Source: Aureimonas psammosilenae (GTDB lineage: Bacteria > Pseudomonadota > Alphaproteobacteria > Rhizobiales > Rhizobiaceae). Taken from it: 64,000 nucleotides of DNA. The DNA lies in contig NZ_WEZG01000001.1 in assembly GCF_009176975.1 (NCBI RefSeq), positions 62,001 through 126,000 on the forward strand, read 5' to 3'. Within the stretch, counting starts at the first letter, position 1, and each line of letters begins with the position of its first letter. Below the pieces are notes generated by a model. The model was given only the letters and a program-made list of their open reading frames with translations. It did no database searches and was not told where the DNA came from. Positions 45,440-53,592 of the stretch are shown here, in pieces. The position numbers and the translations under genes were made by a program.

Positions 45440-45616
45440 GACGATCCTCTCGGCTGACGCGCATGTTTCCGGGGAACATAGCGAAAACTGGATCGGTAGC
45501 CAGTCCAGAAAGAAGGTCGGGAACCTTCCCTGAGGCAAAGATTTCGTTGTCGACCACACAGCGGAATTTCGCCCGTTTGCATTGCATCCTAACTGGTAGG
45601 ACGCTATCTAAATCCC
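45440..45616. promoter_or_regulatory. Divergent MarR control region with three dyads
   Basis: ATGTT-N7-AACAT (45463-45479) lies 24 bp before the minus-strand MarR start. GGGAA-CC-TTCCC (45519-45530) lies mid-region. TCCTA-ACTGG-TAGGA (45587-45601) lies 15 bp before the plus-strand MarR ATG. Each is a plausible operator for a dimeric winged-helix regulator; which protein binds which is unknown. Confidence 0.45.
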
Positions 45617-46093
45617 ATGCCTCAGCAACATGCCCTGCGCTTCGCCGTGACGAGCCAGATGGACCGTGCCACGCGCCAATGGCGTCGATTGGCAGGAACG
45701 GTCGTCACCGCGCACGGCATCTCGGAAGCCTGCGCCCTGCCGCTCATCACCATCGCCCGCAAGGGCGAGGGGCTGCGCCAGGGCGCGCTTGCCGAAGAAC
45801 TCGGCATCGAGGGACCATCGCTCGTTCGCCTTCTCGATCAGCTTTGCGCCGCCGAACTCGTGCGCCGCTGCGACGATCCGCTGGATCGCCGTGCCAAGAC
45901 GCTGCGGCTGACCGAGAAGGGGCATGCCGTCACCCGCCAGATCGAAGCCGATCTCGTGCACTTGCGCGATGCGGTGCTGGGCGATCTCCATGCCGACGAC
46001 CTGCGCTCGGTCCTGAAGCTCTTCGCCGCCGTGGAAGCGGCAAGCGAGGCCATTCCGCTTCAGCGCGGGAAGGCCGAGGAGAGCGCGGCGTGA
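45617..46093 (+). CDS. MarR-family regulator heading the efflux operon
   Basis: 158 aa. Helix-turn-helix and wing: LRQGALAEELGIEGPSLVRL then RRCDDPLDRRAKTLRLTEKG. It is closest in type to SlyA/FusR-like repressors that precede FUSC-type efflux genes. Its stop overlaps the FUSC GTG start (GTGA), so it is translationally coupled with the pump. It likely represses the operon and responds to an aromatic ligand, by analogy. Confidence 0.87.
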   Translation: MPQQHALRFAVTSQMDRATRQWRRLAGTVVTAHGISEACALPLITIARKGEGLRQGALAEELGIEGPSLVRLLDQLCAAELVRRCDDPLDRRAKTLRLTEKGHAVTRQIEADLVHLRDAVLGDLHADDLRSVLKLFAAVEAASEAIPLQRGKAEESAA

Positions 46094-48141
46094 GTTTCCC
46101 CCGGCCGACGGCGCGGGAATGGCTGTTTTCCGCCAAGACCTTCGTGGCAGCGATGCTTGCCCTTTACATCGCGCTCGCCTGCGGGTTGCCGCGTCCTTAT
46201 TGGGCGATGGCCGCCGTCTACGTCGTCGCCAATCCCTTGTCGGGGGCAACGCGCTCCAAGGCCCTTTACCGAGCGCTCGGCACCGCGCTCGGCGCCTGCG
46301 GCGCAGTGCTGCTGGTGCCGCTCCTCGTCAACGCGCCGGTGCTCCTCAGCCTCGCCGTCTCCATCTGGACGGGCACCTTCCTGTTCGTGTCGCTTCTGGA
46401 CCGCACGCCCCGTTCCTATGTTTTTATGCTCGCCGGCTACAGCCTGCCGTTGATCGCGTTGCCCACCGTCGGCGATCCGGGAACGGTGTTCGACATCGCC
46501 GTCGCGCGCACCCTCGAAATCACACTCGGCATCGTCTGCGCGAGCGTCGTCCACACGATCGTTCTTCCGGCGCCCGCTGGGCCGGTCTTCGGCCAGTCGG
46601 TGGCGCGCTGGAAAGGCGAAGCCGCGGGCTGGCTCGCCGAGATTCTCAGTGACGCGGAGGCGGGCGGCAGCCGGCTTCGCCTGGCGGCCGAACTTCGCGG
46701 GCTCGATCTTTTGATCTCGCACCTCGCCTATGACGTCGCGGCGCGCGGAACCGTCCGCCGCGCCAGGGACCTCCAATCGCGCCTCGCCATGCTGCTGCCG
46801 ATCATCTCCTCCCTGCGCGACCGGACGTTCGCCTTGAAGGCGGCTGAGGCCGAGCCGGAAGGCTATCGCGAACTGGGCCGGGCGCTCGCCGCCTGGATGG
46901 GCAAGGGCGCGTCGGACGAGGCCGGAGCGGAAACCTTGCGCCAGCGCATCGCGAGCGCCGAGCCCGCTGGCGAGGAAGCGCAGCGCTGGAGCGGCCTCGT
47001 GATGTCCAGCGCCCTGTCGCGGATGCGCGACCTTCTGGATCTCTGGCAGGACATCGCGGTTCTGGAAGAGCGGGTGTCGCTGGGTCGCCACGCATCGCGC
47101 AGCACCGTCGCCTTCCGCTTTCGAACCGTGTTCGACCGTGCCCGCCACTACGATTACGGCATTCTCGCCTTTTCGGCGGCATCCGTCGCGCTGGCGAGCT
47201 TCCTCGCTTCCCTCGTCTGGATCTTCACCGGCTGGACGGAAGGGGCGGGGCTCGTCATCATGACGGCGGTGGGCGCGTCCTTCTTCGCGGCGGTCGACGA
47301 TCCGGCGACGCAGATCAAGTCCTTCACGATCTGGCTGGTGGTCGCGACACTTGCCTCTGCCCTCTACCTCTTCGCCATCCTGCCGGCGGTGCATTCCTTC
47401 GAGATGCTGGTGGTGGCCTTTCTGCCGTTTCTTTACGTCGGCACGCTGGTGGCGCGTCCGCAATATACGCTGGTGGCGCTTCTGATGGCGGTCAACGTCG
47501 CATCGCTCGTCGGCATCCAGGAAACCTACAGCGCCGATTTCTCGACCTTCGCCAACAGCAACCTCGCGTCCATTGCCGGTGGCTTCTTCGGCCTTGCCTT
47601 CACGCTGCTCACCCGGCCCTTCGGCGCCGCGCTCGCCGCGCGCCGGCTGGTGCGCTCGAGCTGGCGCGACCTTGCCGCCATCGCGAGCGGCGCGAGCGGC
47701 AGGGCCGACCGCCGCTTCGCCGGGCGCATGCTCGACCGCGCCGGCCAGCTCGCGCCGCGCCTTCCGCTTCTGCCGGGCGATCAGGCGGCCTTGTCCGATC
47801 CGCTCGCGGAACTCCGCCTCGGGCTCAACCTCGTGGAACTGAAGCGGGTGCGGGGCGGGCTGTCGGAAGAACTGCGCGCCGAGATCGACGCGCTCATGGC
47901 GGCTGTCGGCCGGCTGTTTTCGAAGGCTGCGGCCGAAAACCGGGCTTTGGCGCCGGATGCCGATCTCCTGTCCCGTGTCGATCTCTGCCTCGAGCGGGCC
48001 GCCGCCGAGCCGGGCGAGGCCGGTGTTCAAGCGGCGCGTCATGCGCTCGTCGGCATGCGGCGCGCGCTGTTTTCCGGCCAGGAACCACCAAAGGAACTCG
48101 CCGACGAGCCGGCGCGCTCCTTTGCGGTCGCGGCGGAGTAG
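46090..48141 (+). CDS. FUSC-family inner-membrane efflux protein (AaeB/fusaric acid resistance-like)
   Basis: 683 aa with two sets of about six membrane helices (residues 15-165 and about 355-525), each followed by a soluble domain. LRRPYWAMAAVYVVA-like LPRPYWAMAAVYVV is the FUSC signature, repeated in form at GWTEGAGLVIMTAVGASFF. Such proteins export aromatic carboxylates (AaeAB) or fusaric acid. The start is GTG 46090. Operon order MarR, FUSC, DUF1656, HlyD with 6-bp or overlapping junctions supports a complete tripartite-like export unit without its own outer-membrane factor. Confidence 0.88.
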   Translation: MSFPRPTAREWLFSAKTFVAAMLALYIALACGLPRPYWAMAAVYVVANPLSGATRSKALYRALGTALGACGAVLLVPLLVNAPVLLSLAVSIWTGTFLFVSLLDRTPRSYVFMLAGYSLPLIALPTVGDPGTVFDIAVARTLEITLGIVCASVVHTIVLPAPAGPVFGQSVARWKGEAAGWLAEILSDAEAGGSRLRLAAELRGLDLLISHLAYDVAARGTVRRARDLQSRLAMLLPIISSLRDRTFALKAAEAEPEGYRELGRALAAWMGKGASDEAGAETLRQRIASAEPAGEEAQRWSGLVMSSALSRMRDLLDLWQDIAVLEERVSLGRHASRSTVAFRFRTVFDRARHYDYGILAFSAASVALASFLASLVWIFTGWTEGAGLVIMTAVGASFFAAVDDPATQIKSFTIWLVVATLASALYLFAILPAVHSFEMLVVAFLPFLYVGTLVARPQYTLVALLMAVNVASLVGIQETYSADFSTFANSNLASIAGGFFGLAFTLLTRPFGAALAARRLVRSSWRDLAAIASGASGRADRRFAGRMLDRAGQLAPRLPLLPGDQAALSDPLAELRLGLNLVELKRVRGGLSEELRAEIDALMAAVGRLFSKAAAENRALAPDADLLSRVDLCLERAAAEPGEAGVQAARHALVGMRRALFSGQEPPKELADEPARSFAVAAE

Positions 48142-48147
48142 GGGGCG

Positions 48148-48357
48148 ATGAGCGGCGACTTCAATCTCTTCGGGGTGTTCGTGCCCCATCTTCTCGTTCT
48201 GGCGCTTTGCGCGCTGGCCCTGAACCTCGTGCTGCGGCGTTTGCTCGTCGCGCTCGGCGCTTATCGCCTGATCTGGCACCCGGCTTTGTTCGACCTCGCC
48301 CTTTTCGTGGTCGTGCTCGGCTGCCTGAACCTCGCTTTCGACCGGTATCTCACATGA
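48148..48357 (+). CDS. DUF1656 (AaeX-like) small membrane protein
   Basis: 69 aa with two membrane helices (about 8-32 and 45-64). The sequence starts MSGDFNLFGVFVPHLLVL and contains the LIWHPALFDLALFV motif, typical of DUF1656 proteins between FUSC and HlyD genes. Function unknown; probably a partner of the pump. It overlaps the HlyD start by 4 bp. Confidence 0.9.
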   Translation: MSGDFNLFGVFVPHLLVLALCALALNLVLRRLLVALGAYRLIWHPALFDLALFVVVLGCLNLAFDRYLT

Positions 48358-49295
48358 AAACCGCCTTTGCCTTTCTGTTTCGCTTCGGCCTGACGCTCGT
48401 GGTCGTCGCGGTTGCCGCCGTTTTCGGCTGGAACCTTTGGACCTACTACATGGAAGCGCCCTGGACACGCGACGGCCATGTCCGCGCGGATGTCGTCGGC
48501 GTGACGCCGGACGTGTCCGGCCTCGTCGGCGAGGTTCTCGTCCACGACAACCAGCGCGTCGCCAAGGGCGATGTCCTGTTTCGCGTCGACCCCGAGCGCT
48601 TCGCCCTGGCGCTGCGTTTGTCGGAAGCCGCCCTTCAAGGCCAGCAGGCGACGCTCGCCCAGGCCCAGCGCGAGGCCGAGCGTTATCGCCAACTGTCCTC
48701 CAACGTCGCTTCGCAGCAAAGCGTCGAACAGGCCGCGTCGGCGGAGGCGATCGCCGAGGCCAATGTCCAGCAGGCGCTCGCCAATCGCGACGTCGCCAAG
48801 CTGAACCTGGAACGCTCGCAGGTGAGGGCCGCGGCGAACGGCATCGTCACCAACCTCCTTCTCGATCCCGGCGATTATGTTTCGGCCGGCAAGGCGGTGA
48901 TGGCCCTCGTCAACAGCGACTCCGTTCGCGTGGAAGGCTACTTCGAGGAAACCAAGATCGACCGCATCCGCGTTGGCGATCGCGTGGAAGTCCACCTGAT
49001 GGGCAGCCGTCAAGCGTTGTCGGGCCGGGTGCAGAGCATTGCGGGCGGCATCGAGGATCGCGAGCGAAGCAACGGCGCGAGCCTTCTCGCCAACGTCACG
49101 CCGACCTTCAGTTGGGTGCGCCTCGCGCAGCGCGTGCCGGTGCGCGTCGCGCTCGATCAGGTGCCGGAGGACATGGCGCTGGTGGTCGGACGCACCGCGA
49201 CGGTGGCGGTGAAGTCCGACCGGAGCGAGGCGCAGGCGCGTTTGCCGGGTTGGGTGACGCGCCTCGCCAGCTTCTTCTCGCCAGCCGACGCCTGA
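48354..49295 (+). CDS. HlyD-family periplasmic adaptor (AaeA-like)
   Basis: 313 aa membrane fusion protein. One N-terminal membrane helix (about 8-30), YMEAPWTRDGHVRADVVGVTP (the AaeA-type start of the lipoyl half), a short coiled coil (about 95-155) and the VRAAANGIVTNLLLDPGDYV barrel segment. It bridges the FUSC pump to the outer membrane. The true start is ATG 48354, overlapping the DUF1656 stop. It is convergent with the flavoprotein gene, 4 bp apart. Confidence 0.92.
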   Translation: MKTAFAFLFRFGLTLVVVAVAAVFGWNLWTYYMEAPWTRDGHVRADVVGVTPDVSGLVGEVLVHDNQRVAKGDVLFRVDPERFALALRLSEAALQGQQATLAQAQREAERYRQLSSNVASQQSVEQAASAEAIAEANVQQALANRDVAKLNLERSQVRAAANGIVTNLLLDPGDYVSAGKAVMALVNSDSVRVEGYFEETKIDRIRVGDRVEVHLMGSRQALSGRVQSIAGGIEDRERSNGASLLANVTPTFSWVRLAQRVPVRVALDQVPEDMALVVGRTATVAVKSDRSEAQARLPGWVTRLASFFSPADA

Positions 49296-49299
49296 GGCT

Positions 49300-50715
49300 C
49301 TAAGGCGCCGAAGGCCGCGCTTCGTCGCGAGACGGCGCGAGCGTGCCGGCGGCTTCGCAGATCTCGCGCAAAGCCGGCTTCAGCCCTTCCTCGAAGGTCG
49401 GATGATAGAAGGGCATATCGAGAAGCTCGGCCGCCGTTTTGCCTTCCTGCACCGCGAAGGCGACGAGATGGGCCATGTGCTCGACGGCGGGTGCCGCCAT
49501 GCTCGCCCCGATGATGCGCCCGCCGTCGCGCGTTGCGTAGAAATGGACGAGCCCGGCATTCCTCGCCATCACCTTCGCCCGGCCCTGGTCGGCATAGGAA
49601 GCCTTGCCGGTGACGACGGTCTTGTTATCCGCGTCCGGCACGGTGCCGATCACCGCGACCGGGGGATCGGTGAAGGTGAGAATGAACGGCACGCTGCGTT
49701 CCACCGGTTCCACCGTCGGATGAAGCGCGGCGTTGCGCCCGGCGATCGTGCCCTCGTCGGAGGCCTCGTGCAGGATCGGGCGCGAAGCGTCGGCATCGCC
49801 CGCGATGAAAACGGGCGACGCCCCGCATTGCATGGTGGTCTCGCGGAAGACCGGCACGCCCTTGTCGCCAAGCTCGATGCCCGACTTTTCCAGATCGAGA
49901 TCCTTCAGCCGGGGCGGGCGTCCCGCTGAAACGAGAACGTGATCGAAGCGCTTCTCGCCCCTTTCCTTGCCGCTCCATTTCACGAGAACGCCGCCTTCCG
50001 CCGGCTCGCCTTCGGTCTCGACCTCGGTAAGGATGGCAAATTCCTTCAGGAGGATTTCACGAAGGCTCGCCTCCACCGCCTCGTCTTCGAGGCCGGCGAT
50101 CTCCTTGGACTTGTCGAAGACGGTGATCTCCACGCCGAGACGTGAAAGCGCTTGGGCGAGTTCAAGCCCGAGCGCCCCGGCCCCGATCACCGCGACCGAC
50201 GCGGGGAGGGTGGGAAGCTCGAAGATCGTCTCGTTGGTGAGAACGAGGTTCGAGACAGAGTCGAAGGATTCGGGAACGGCAGGATAGGAGCCAGTCGCGA
50301 TTACTACGGTCCTGGCTTTCACCGTCCGGCCGTCATCGAGAACGAGCGTCGTTGGGCCGGCAAAGCGCGCCTTGGCCTTCACGGCGACACCCTCCGGCAG
50401 ATCCTCGATCGTCTGGAGGTCGCTTGCGAGGAACTTGTCGCGCTCGCGCCGCACCCGCTCCATCACCGCGCGCCCGTCGATCTCCGGGGGCGGCGCCTTC
50501 ACGCCGAAGACATGCGCCTGACGAACGGCATGGGCGGCTTCGCCGGCCGCGATCAGAAGCTTCGAGGGCATGCATCCGACCGCGACGCAGGTCGTGCCGG
50601 AAAAGGCTTCGTCGATCAGAAGGGTTTTGGCCCCGTGGCGGCGGGCGCTGCGCTCGGCGGCGCGCCCGGCCGTGCCGGCCCCGATCACGGCAACGTCGCA
50701 GGAAAGGTCCGGCAT
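49300..50715 (-). CDS. Dihydrolipoamide dehydrogenase-like flavoprotein disulfide reductase
   Basis: 471 aa FAD/NAD(P) protein. FAD motif VIGAGTAGRAAE, redox disulfide Cys43-Cys48 (GTTCVAVGCMPSK), NAD motif VIGAGALGLELA, and the dimer-interface dyad His438 and Glu443 in YHPTFEEGLKP. All catalytic residues of the Lpd class are present. It is not next to any 2-oxo acid dehydrogenase subunit gene, so it is likely the stand-alone Lpd-like branch (also resembling soluble transhydrogenase or mercuric reductase relatives). Substrate uncertain. GGAG precedes the ATG. Confidence 0.87.
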   Translation of the reverse strand: MPDLSCDVAVIGAGTAGRAAERSARRHGAKTLLIDEAFSGTTCVAVGCMPSKLLIAAGEAAHAVRQAHVFGVKAPPPEIDGRAVMERVRRERDKFLASDLQTIEDLPEGVAVKAKARFAGPTTLVLDDGRTVKARTVVIATGSYPAVPESFDSVSNLVLTNETIFELPTLPASVAVIGAGALGLELAQALSRLGVEITVFDKSKEIAGLEDEAVEASLREILLKEFAILTEVETEGEPAEGGVLVKWSGKERGEKRFDHVLVSAGRPPRLKDLDLEKSGIELGDKGVPVFRETTMQCGASPVFIAGDADASRPILHEASDEGTIAGRNAALHPTVEPVERSVPFILTFTDPPVAVIGTVPDADNKTVVTGKASYADQGRAKVMARNAGLVHFYATRDGGRIIGASMAAPAVEHMAHLVAFAVQEGKTAAELLDMPFYHPTFEEGLKPALREICEAAGTLAPSRDEARPSAP

Positions 50716-50861
50716 GGCTTCTCCGTGGGTGCAATGCCCCGAAGAAACGGCAACGCCGCCCCGCCCGAAGCTCTTGATGCGACACGAACTAGCGCGGCGC
50801 GGGCTTCAGGCAGGGCGGCGGGACGATTTGGCGCTGTCTCGCGATCAGCGCCGATCGAGCC

Positions 50862-52358
50862 TCAGCGCATCACGGGCATGGAGAACTCCGCGCCCGCCTT
50901 GATGCCGGACGGCCAACGCGAGGTCACCGTCTTGGTGCGGGTCCAGAACTTGATCGAGTCCGGCCCGTGCTGGTTGAGATCGCCGAAAACCGACTTCTTC
51001 CACCCGCCGAAGGAATGATAGGCAAGCGGGGTCGGGATCGGCACGTTGACGCCGATCATGCCGATCGGAACCCTCGACGCGAAATCGCGGGCGGCGTCGC
51101 CGTCGCGCGTATAGATCGCGACGCCGTTGCCGTATTCGTGCTTGGTCGGCAGCGACAGGGCTTCCTCGTAGTCCTTGGCGCGCACCACCGACAGAACCGG
51201 GCCGAAGATCTCCTGTTTGTAGATGTCCATATCCGGCGTCACGTGGTCGAACAGGCAGGAGCCGACGAAGAAGCCGTCCTCGTAGCCCTGCATTTTGAAG
51301 CCGCGACCATCGACTACGAGCTTTGCACCTTCCGCCACGCCCTTCTCGACGAGGCTCAGGATCTTCTCCTTCGAGGCCTTGGTGACCACCGGGCCGTAAT
51401 CGGCGGTCTCGTCGGTATAGGGGCCGATTTTGAGCGCCTCGACCTTCGGGATCAGCTTCTCGATCAAGGCGTCGGCGGTCTTTTCGCCGACGGGAACGGC
51501 CACCGAGATCGCCATGCAGCGCTCGCCCGCCGAGCCGTAGCCCGCGCCGATCAGCGCATCCGCCGCCATGTCGAGATCGGCGTCGGGCATGATGATCATG
51601 TGGTTCTTGGCGCCGCCGAAGGTCTGGGCGCGCTTGCCGTATTTCGCGGCTTCCGCATAGACATAAGCCGCGATCGGAGTGGAGCCGACGAAAGACACGG
51701 CGCCGATTTCGGGGTTCTCCAGAATCCCGTCGACGGCTTCCTTGTCGCCGTTGACGACCTGGAGAACGCCCTTCGGCAGTCCCGCCTCGATCATCAGTTC
51801 GGCGAGGCGCATCGGCACGGACGGATCGCGCTCGGAAGGCTTCAGGATGAAGGCGTTGCCGCAGGCGACGGCCGGCGCGAACATCCACATCGGGATCATG
51901 GCGGGGAAGTTGAACGGCGTGATGCCGGCGCCGATGCCGACGGCCTGACGGATCGAGTACATATCGATGCCGGGGCCGGCGCCCTCGGTGAACTCGCTCT
52001 TCATCAGGTGCGGGATGCCGCAAACGAATTCGGCGACTTCCAGGCCGCGCACGATGTCGCCCTTGGAATCCTCGACCGTCTTGCCGTGCTCGGAGGACAG
52101 GAGTTCGGCGAGTTCCTGCATGTTCTCGTTGAGAAGCGCCACGAACTTCATGAAGACGCGGGCGCGGCGCTGCGGGTTGGTCGCCGCCCATTTGGGCTGC
52201 GCGGCCTTGGCGCCGTCGATCGCGCGCTGAAGTTCGGACTTCGAGGCGAGCGCGACGCGCGCCGTGACCTGACCCGTCGCCGGGTTGAACACGTCGGCGA
52301 AGCGCCCGCTCGTGCCCGCAACCCGTGTCCCGTCGATGAAGTGACCGATCTCGCTCAT
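50862..52358 (-). CDS. mmsA: Methylmalonate-semialdehyde dehydrogenase (CoA-acylating)
   Basis: 498 aa. It oxidises methylmalonate semialdehyde to propionyl-CoA (and malonate semialdehyde to acetyl-CoA) in valine or inositol breakdown. Nucleophile Cys281 lies in GSAGERCMAISV. FGGAKNHMIIMPDAD carries Asn where other aldehyde dehydrogenases have the general-base Glu, the mark of the CoA-dependent class. The ribosome site AGGAGG before the ATG is perfect. A divergent LysR gene 112 bp away is the probable regulator. Propionyl-CoA would link to prpE chemistry. Confidence 0.95.
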   Translation of the reverse strand: MSEIGHFIDGTRVAGTSGRFADVFNPATGQVTARVALASKSELQRAIDGAKAAQPKWAATNPQRRARVFMKFVALLNENMQELAELLSSEHGKTVEDSKGDIVRGLEVAEFVCGIPHLMKSEFTEGAGPGIDMYSIRQAVGIGAGITPFNFPAMIPMWMFAPAVACGNAFILKPSERDPSVPMRLAELMIEAGLPKGVLQVVNGDKEAVDGILENPEIGAVSFVGSTPIAAYVYAEAAKYGKRAQTFGGAKNHMIIMPDADLDMAADALIGAGYGSAGERCMAISVAVPVGEKTADALIEKLIPKVEALKIGPYTDETADYGPVVTKASKEKILSLVEKGVAEGAKLVVDGRGFKMQGYEDGFFVGSCLFDHVTPDMDIYKQEIFGPVLSVVRAKDYEEALSLPTKHEYGNGVAIYTRDGDAARDFASRVPIGMIGVNVPIPTPLAYHSFGGWKKSVFGDLNQHGPDSIKFWTRTKTVTSRWPSGIKAGAEFSMPVMR

Positions 52359-52470
52359 GGTGATCCTCCTCGTTCTTATGATGGAACAGGGATGAACCGA
52401 TCAGGACTTGAAATCAACGCGATCTTCCGCGCATCCATTGTGCGAAAATCCACGTCCAGCGGTGGGAATC

Positions 52471-53373
52471 ATGAACTGGGACGACCTGCGCTTTTTCCTG
52501 GCCGTCGCGCGCACCGGGCAGATGCTGGCGGCGAGCGCCCGGCTGGGCGTCAACCACGCCACCGTGGCGCGGCGCATCGACGGGCTGGAGGCCGACCTCA
52601 ATGCCAAGCTTCTCCTGCGCCGCCCGACCGGCTGCACGCTGACGGATGCCGGCCTTGCGCTTCTCCATTCCGCCGAGCGCATCGAGGCGGAAACCTTGAG
52701 CCTTCGCGGCGCGCTCGGCGGCACCGATGTGCGCTTGTCGGGCACGGTCCGGGTCGGTGCGCCGGACGGCTTCGGCACGGCCTTTCTCGCCGCGCGCCTG
52801 TGGCGCCTGACCGCCGACCATCCGGAACTGACCATCCAGCTCGTGCCGGTGCCGCGCAGCTTTTCCTTGTCGCGCCGGGAAGCCGATGTCGCGATCACGG
52901 TGGAGCGCCCGGTGCAGGGGCGGCTCGTGTCGCGCAAGCTCACCGACTACACGCTCGGCCTTTACGCCGCCCCGGATTATCTGGCGAAGGCTGGCGAGCC
53001 GAGGGATCTTCGCGATCTATCCGCCCATCGCCTCGTCGGGCACGTGGACGATCTCGTTTACGCCAAGTCCTTGAACTACGCGTCCGACGTGATGAGCGCC
53101 TGGGTCTCGGCCTTCGAGGTGTCCTCGGCGCTCGGGCAGAAGGAAGCGGTCGCGGCCGGGGCCGGCATCGGCATCCTTCATGGCTTCATGGCGAGGGGCG
53201 ACGCGCGGCTGGCGCGCGTCCTGCCGTCCGTTCAGGTGGAACGCAGTTACTGGCTCGTCACCCATGAAAGTGCGGCGGGGCTTGCCACCGTGCGCCACGT
53301 GGCGGAGGGCATCGCGGACCTCGTGCGCCGCGAGCGCTCCGCCTTCGGGGACGATCGCGTGCCGCCTCCATAG
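52471..53373 (+). CDS. LysR-family transcriptional regulator
   Basis: 300 aa. The N-terminal winged helix (NWDDLRFFLAVARTGQMLA, then SARLGVNHATVARRIDGLE) is followed by the effector-binding domain (about 90-290). The ATG at 52471 follows GGTGGGA. Divergent from mmsA, it most likely regulates that gene, a layout common in rhizobia. The 112-bp gap has no obvious perfect T-N11-A box, so the operator is not assigned. Confidence 0.88.
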   Translation: MNWDDLRFFLAVARTGQMLAASARLGVNHATVARRIDGLEADLNAKLLLRRPTGCTLTDAGLALLHSAERIEAETLSLRGALGGTDVRLSGTVRVGAPDGFGTAFLAARLWRLTADHPELTIQLVPVPRSFSLSRREADVAITVERPVQGRLVSRKLTDYTLGLYAAPDYLAKAGEPRDLRDLSAHRLVGHVDDLVYAKSLNYASDVMSAWVSAFEVSSALGQKEAVAAGAGIGILHGFMARGDARLARVLPSVQVERSYWLVTHESAAGLATVRHVAEGIADLVRRERSAFGDDRVPPP

Positions 53374-53376
53374 CAT

Positions 53377-53544
53377 CACCCTCATGCTGAGCTTGTCTTC
53401 GAGGACGATGAGAGATGCTGCCGGCATAGCCCCACCCTCATCCTGAGCCTGTCGAAGGACGAGGGTGGGGCGGTGAGGTAGGGGAGCCCAAGCGCCCCTC
53501 GTCCTTCGACCCCTTCGACAAGCTCAGGGCTCAGGATGAGGGGC
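53377..53544. repeat. Cluster of three palindromic intergenic repeat units
   Basis: Unit 1 (53377-53412) is CACCCTCATGCTGAGC-like and degraded. Unit 2 (53429-53471) has perfect 11-bp arms GCCCCACCCTC / GAGGGTGGGGC around TCCTGAGCCTGTCGAAGGAC. Unit 3 (53494-53544) is the same element inverted, arms GCCCCTC / GAGGGGC with CTTCGACAAGCTCAGGG inside. This CTCATCCTGAGC / GTCGAAGGACGAG family is a widely dispersed alphaproteobacterial intergenic repeat. It lies between convergent LysR and polyol dehydrogenase genes, where it could end transcription. Confidence 0.85.
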
Positions 53545-53546
53545 TA

Positions 53547-53560
53547 CTCCAACGTTGGAG
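53547..53560. repeat. Perfect 14-bp palindrome
   Basis: CTCCAACGTTGGAG is a perfect palindrome two bases after the third repeat unit and 33 bp before the polyol dehydrogenase stop. It may be part of a terminator or a protein-binding site. Confidence 0.45.
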
Positions 53561-53592
53561 GCCGCTGAGAAGCAGCGTAGTCTTGGTAACGA

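Noticed and set aside
46060-48468. Minus-strand open frame of about 800 codons opposite the FUSC gene
   Set aside because: Charged, low-hydrophobic complement of a membrane-protein gene; a typical shadow.
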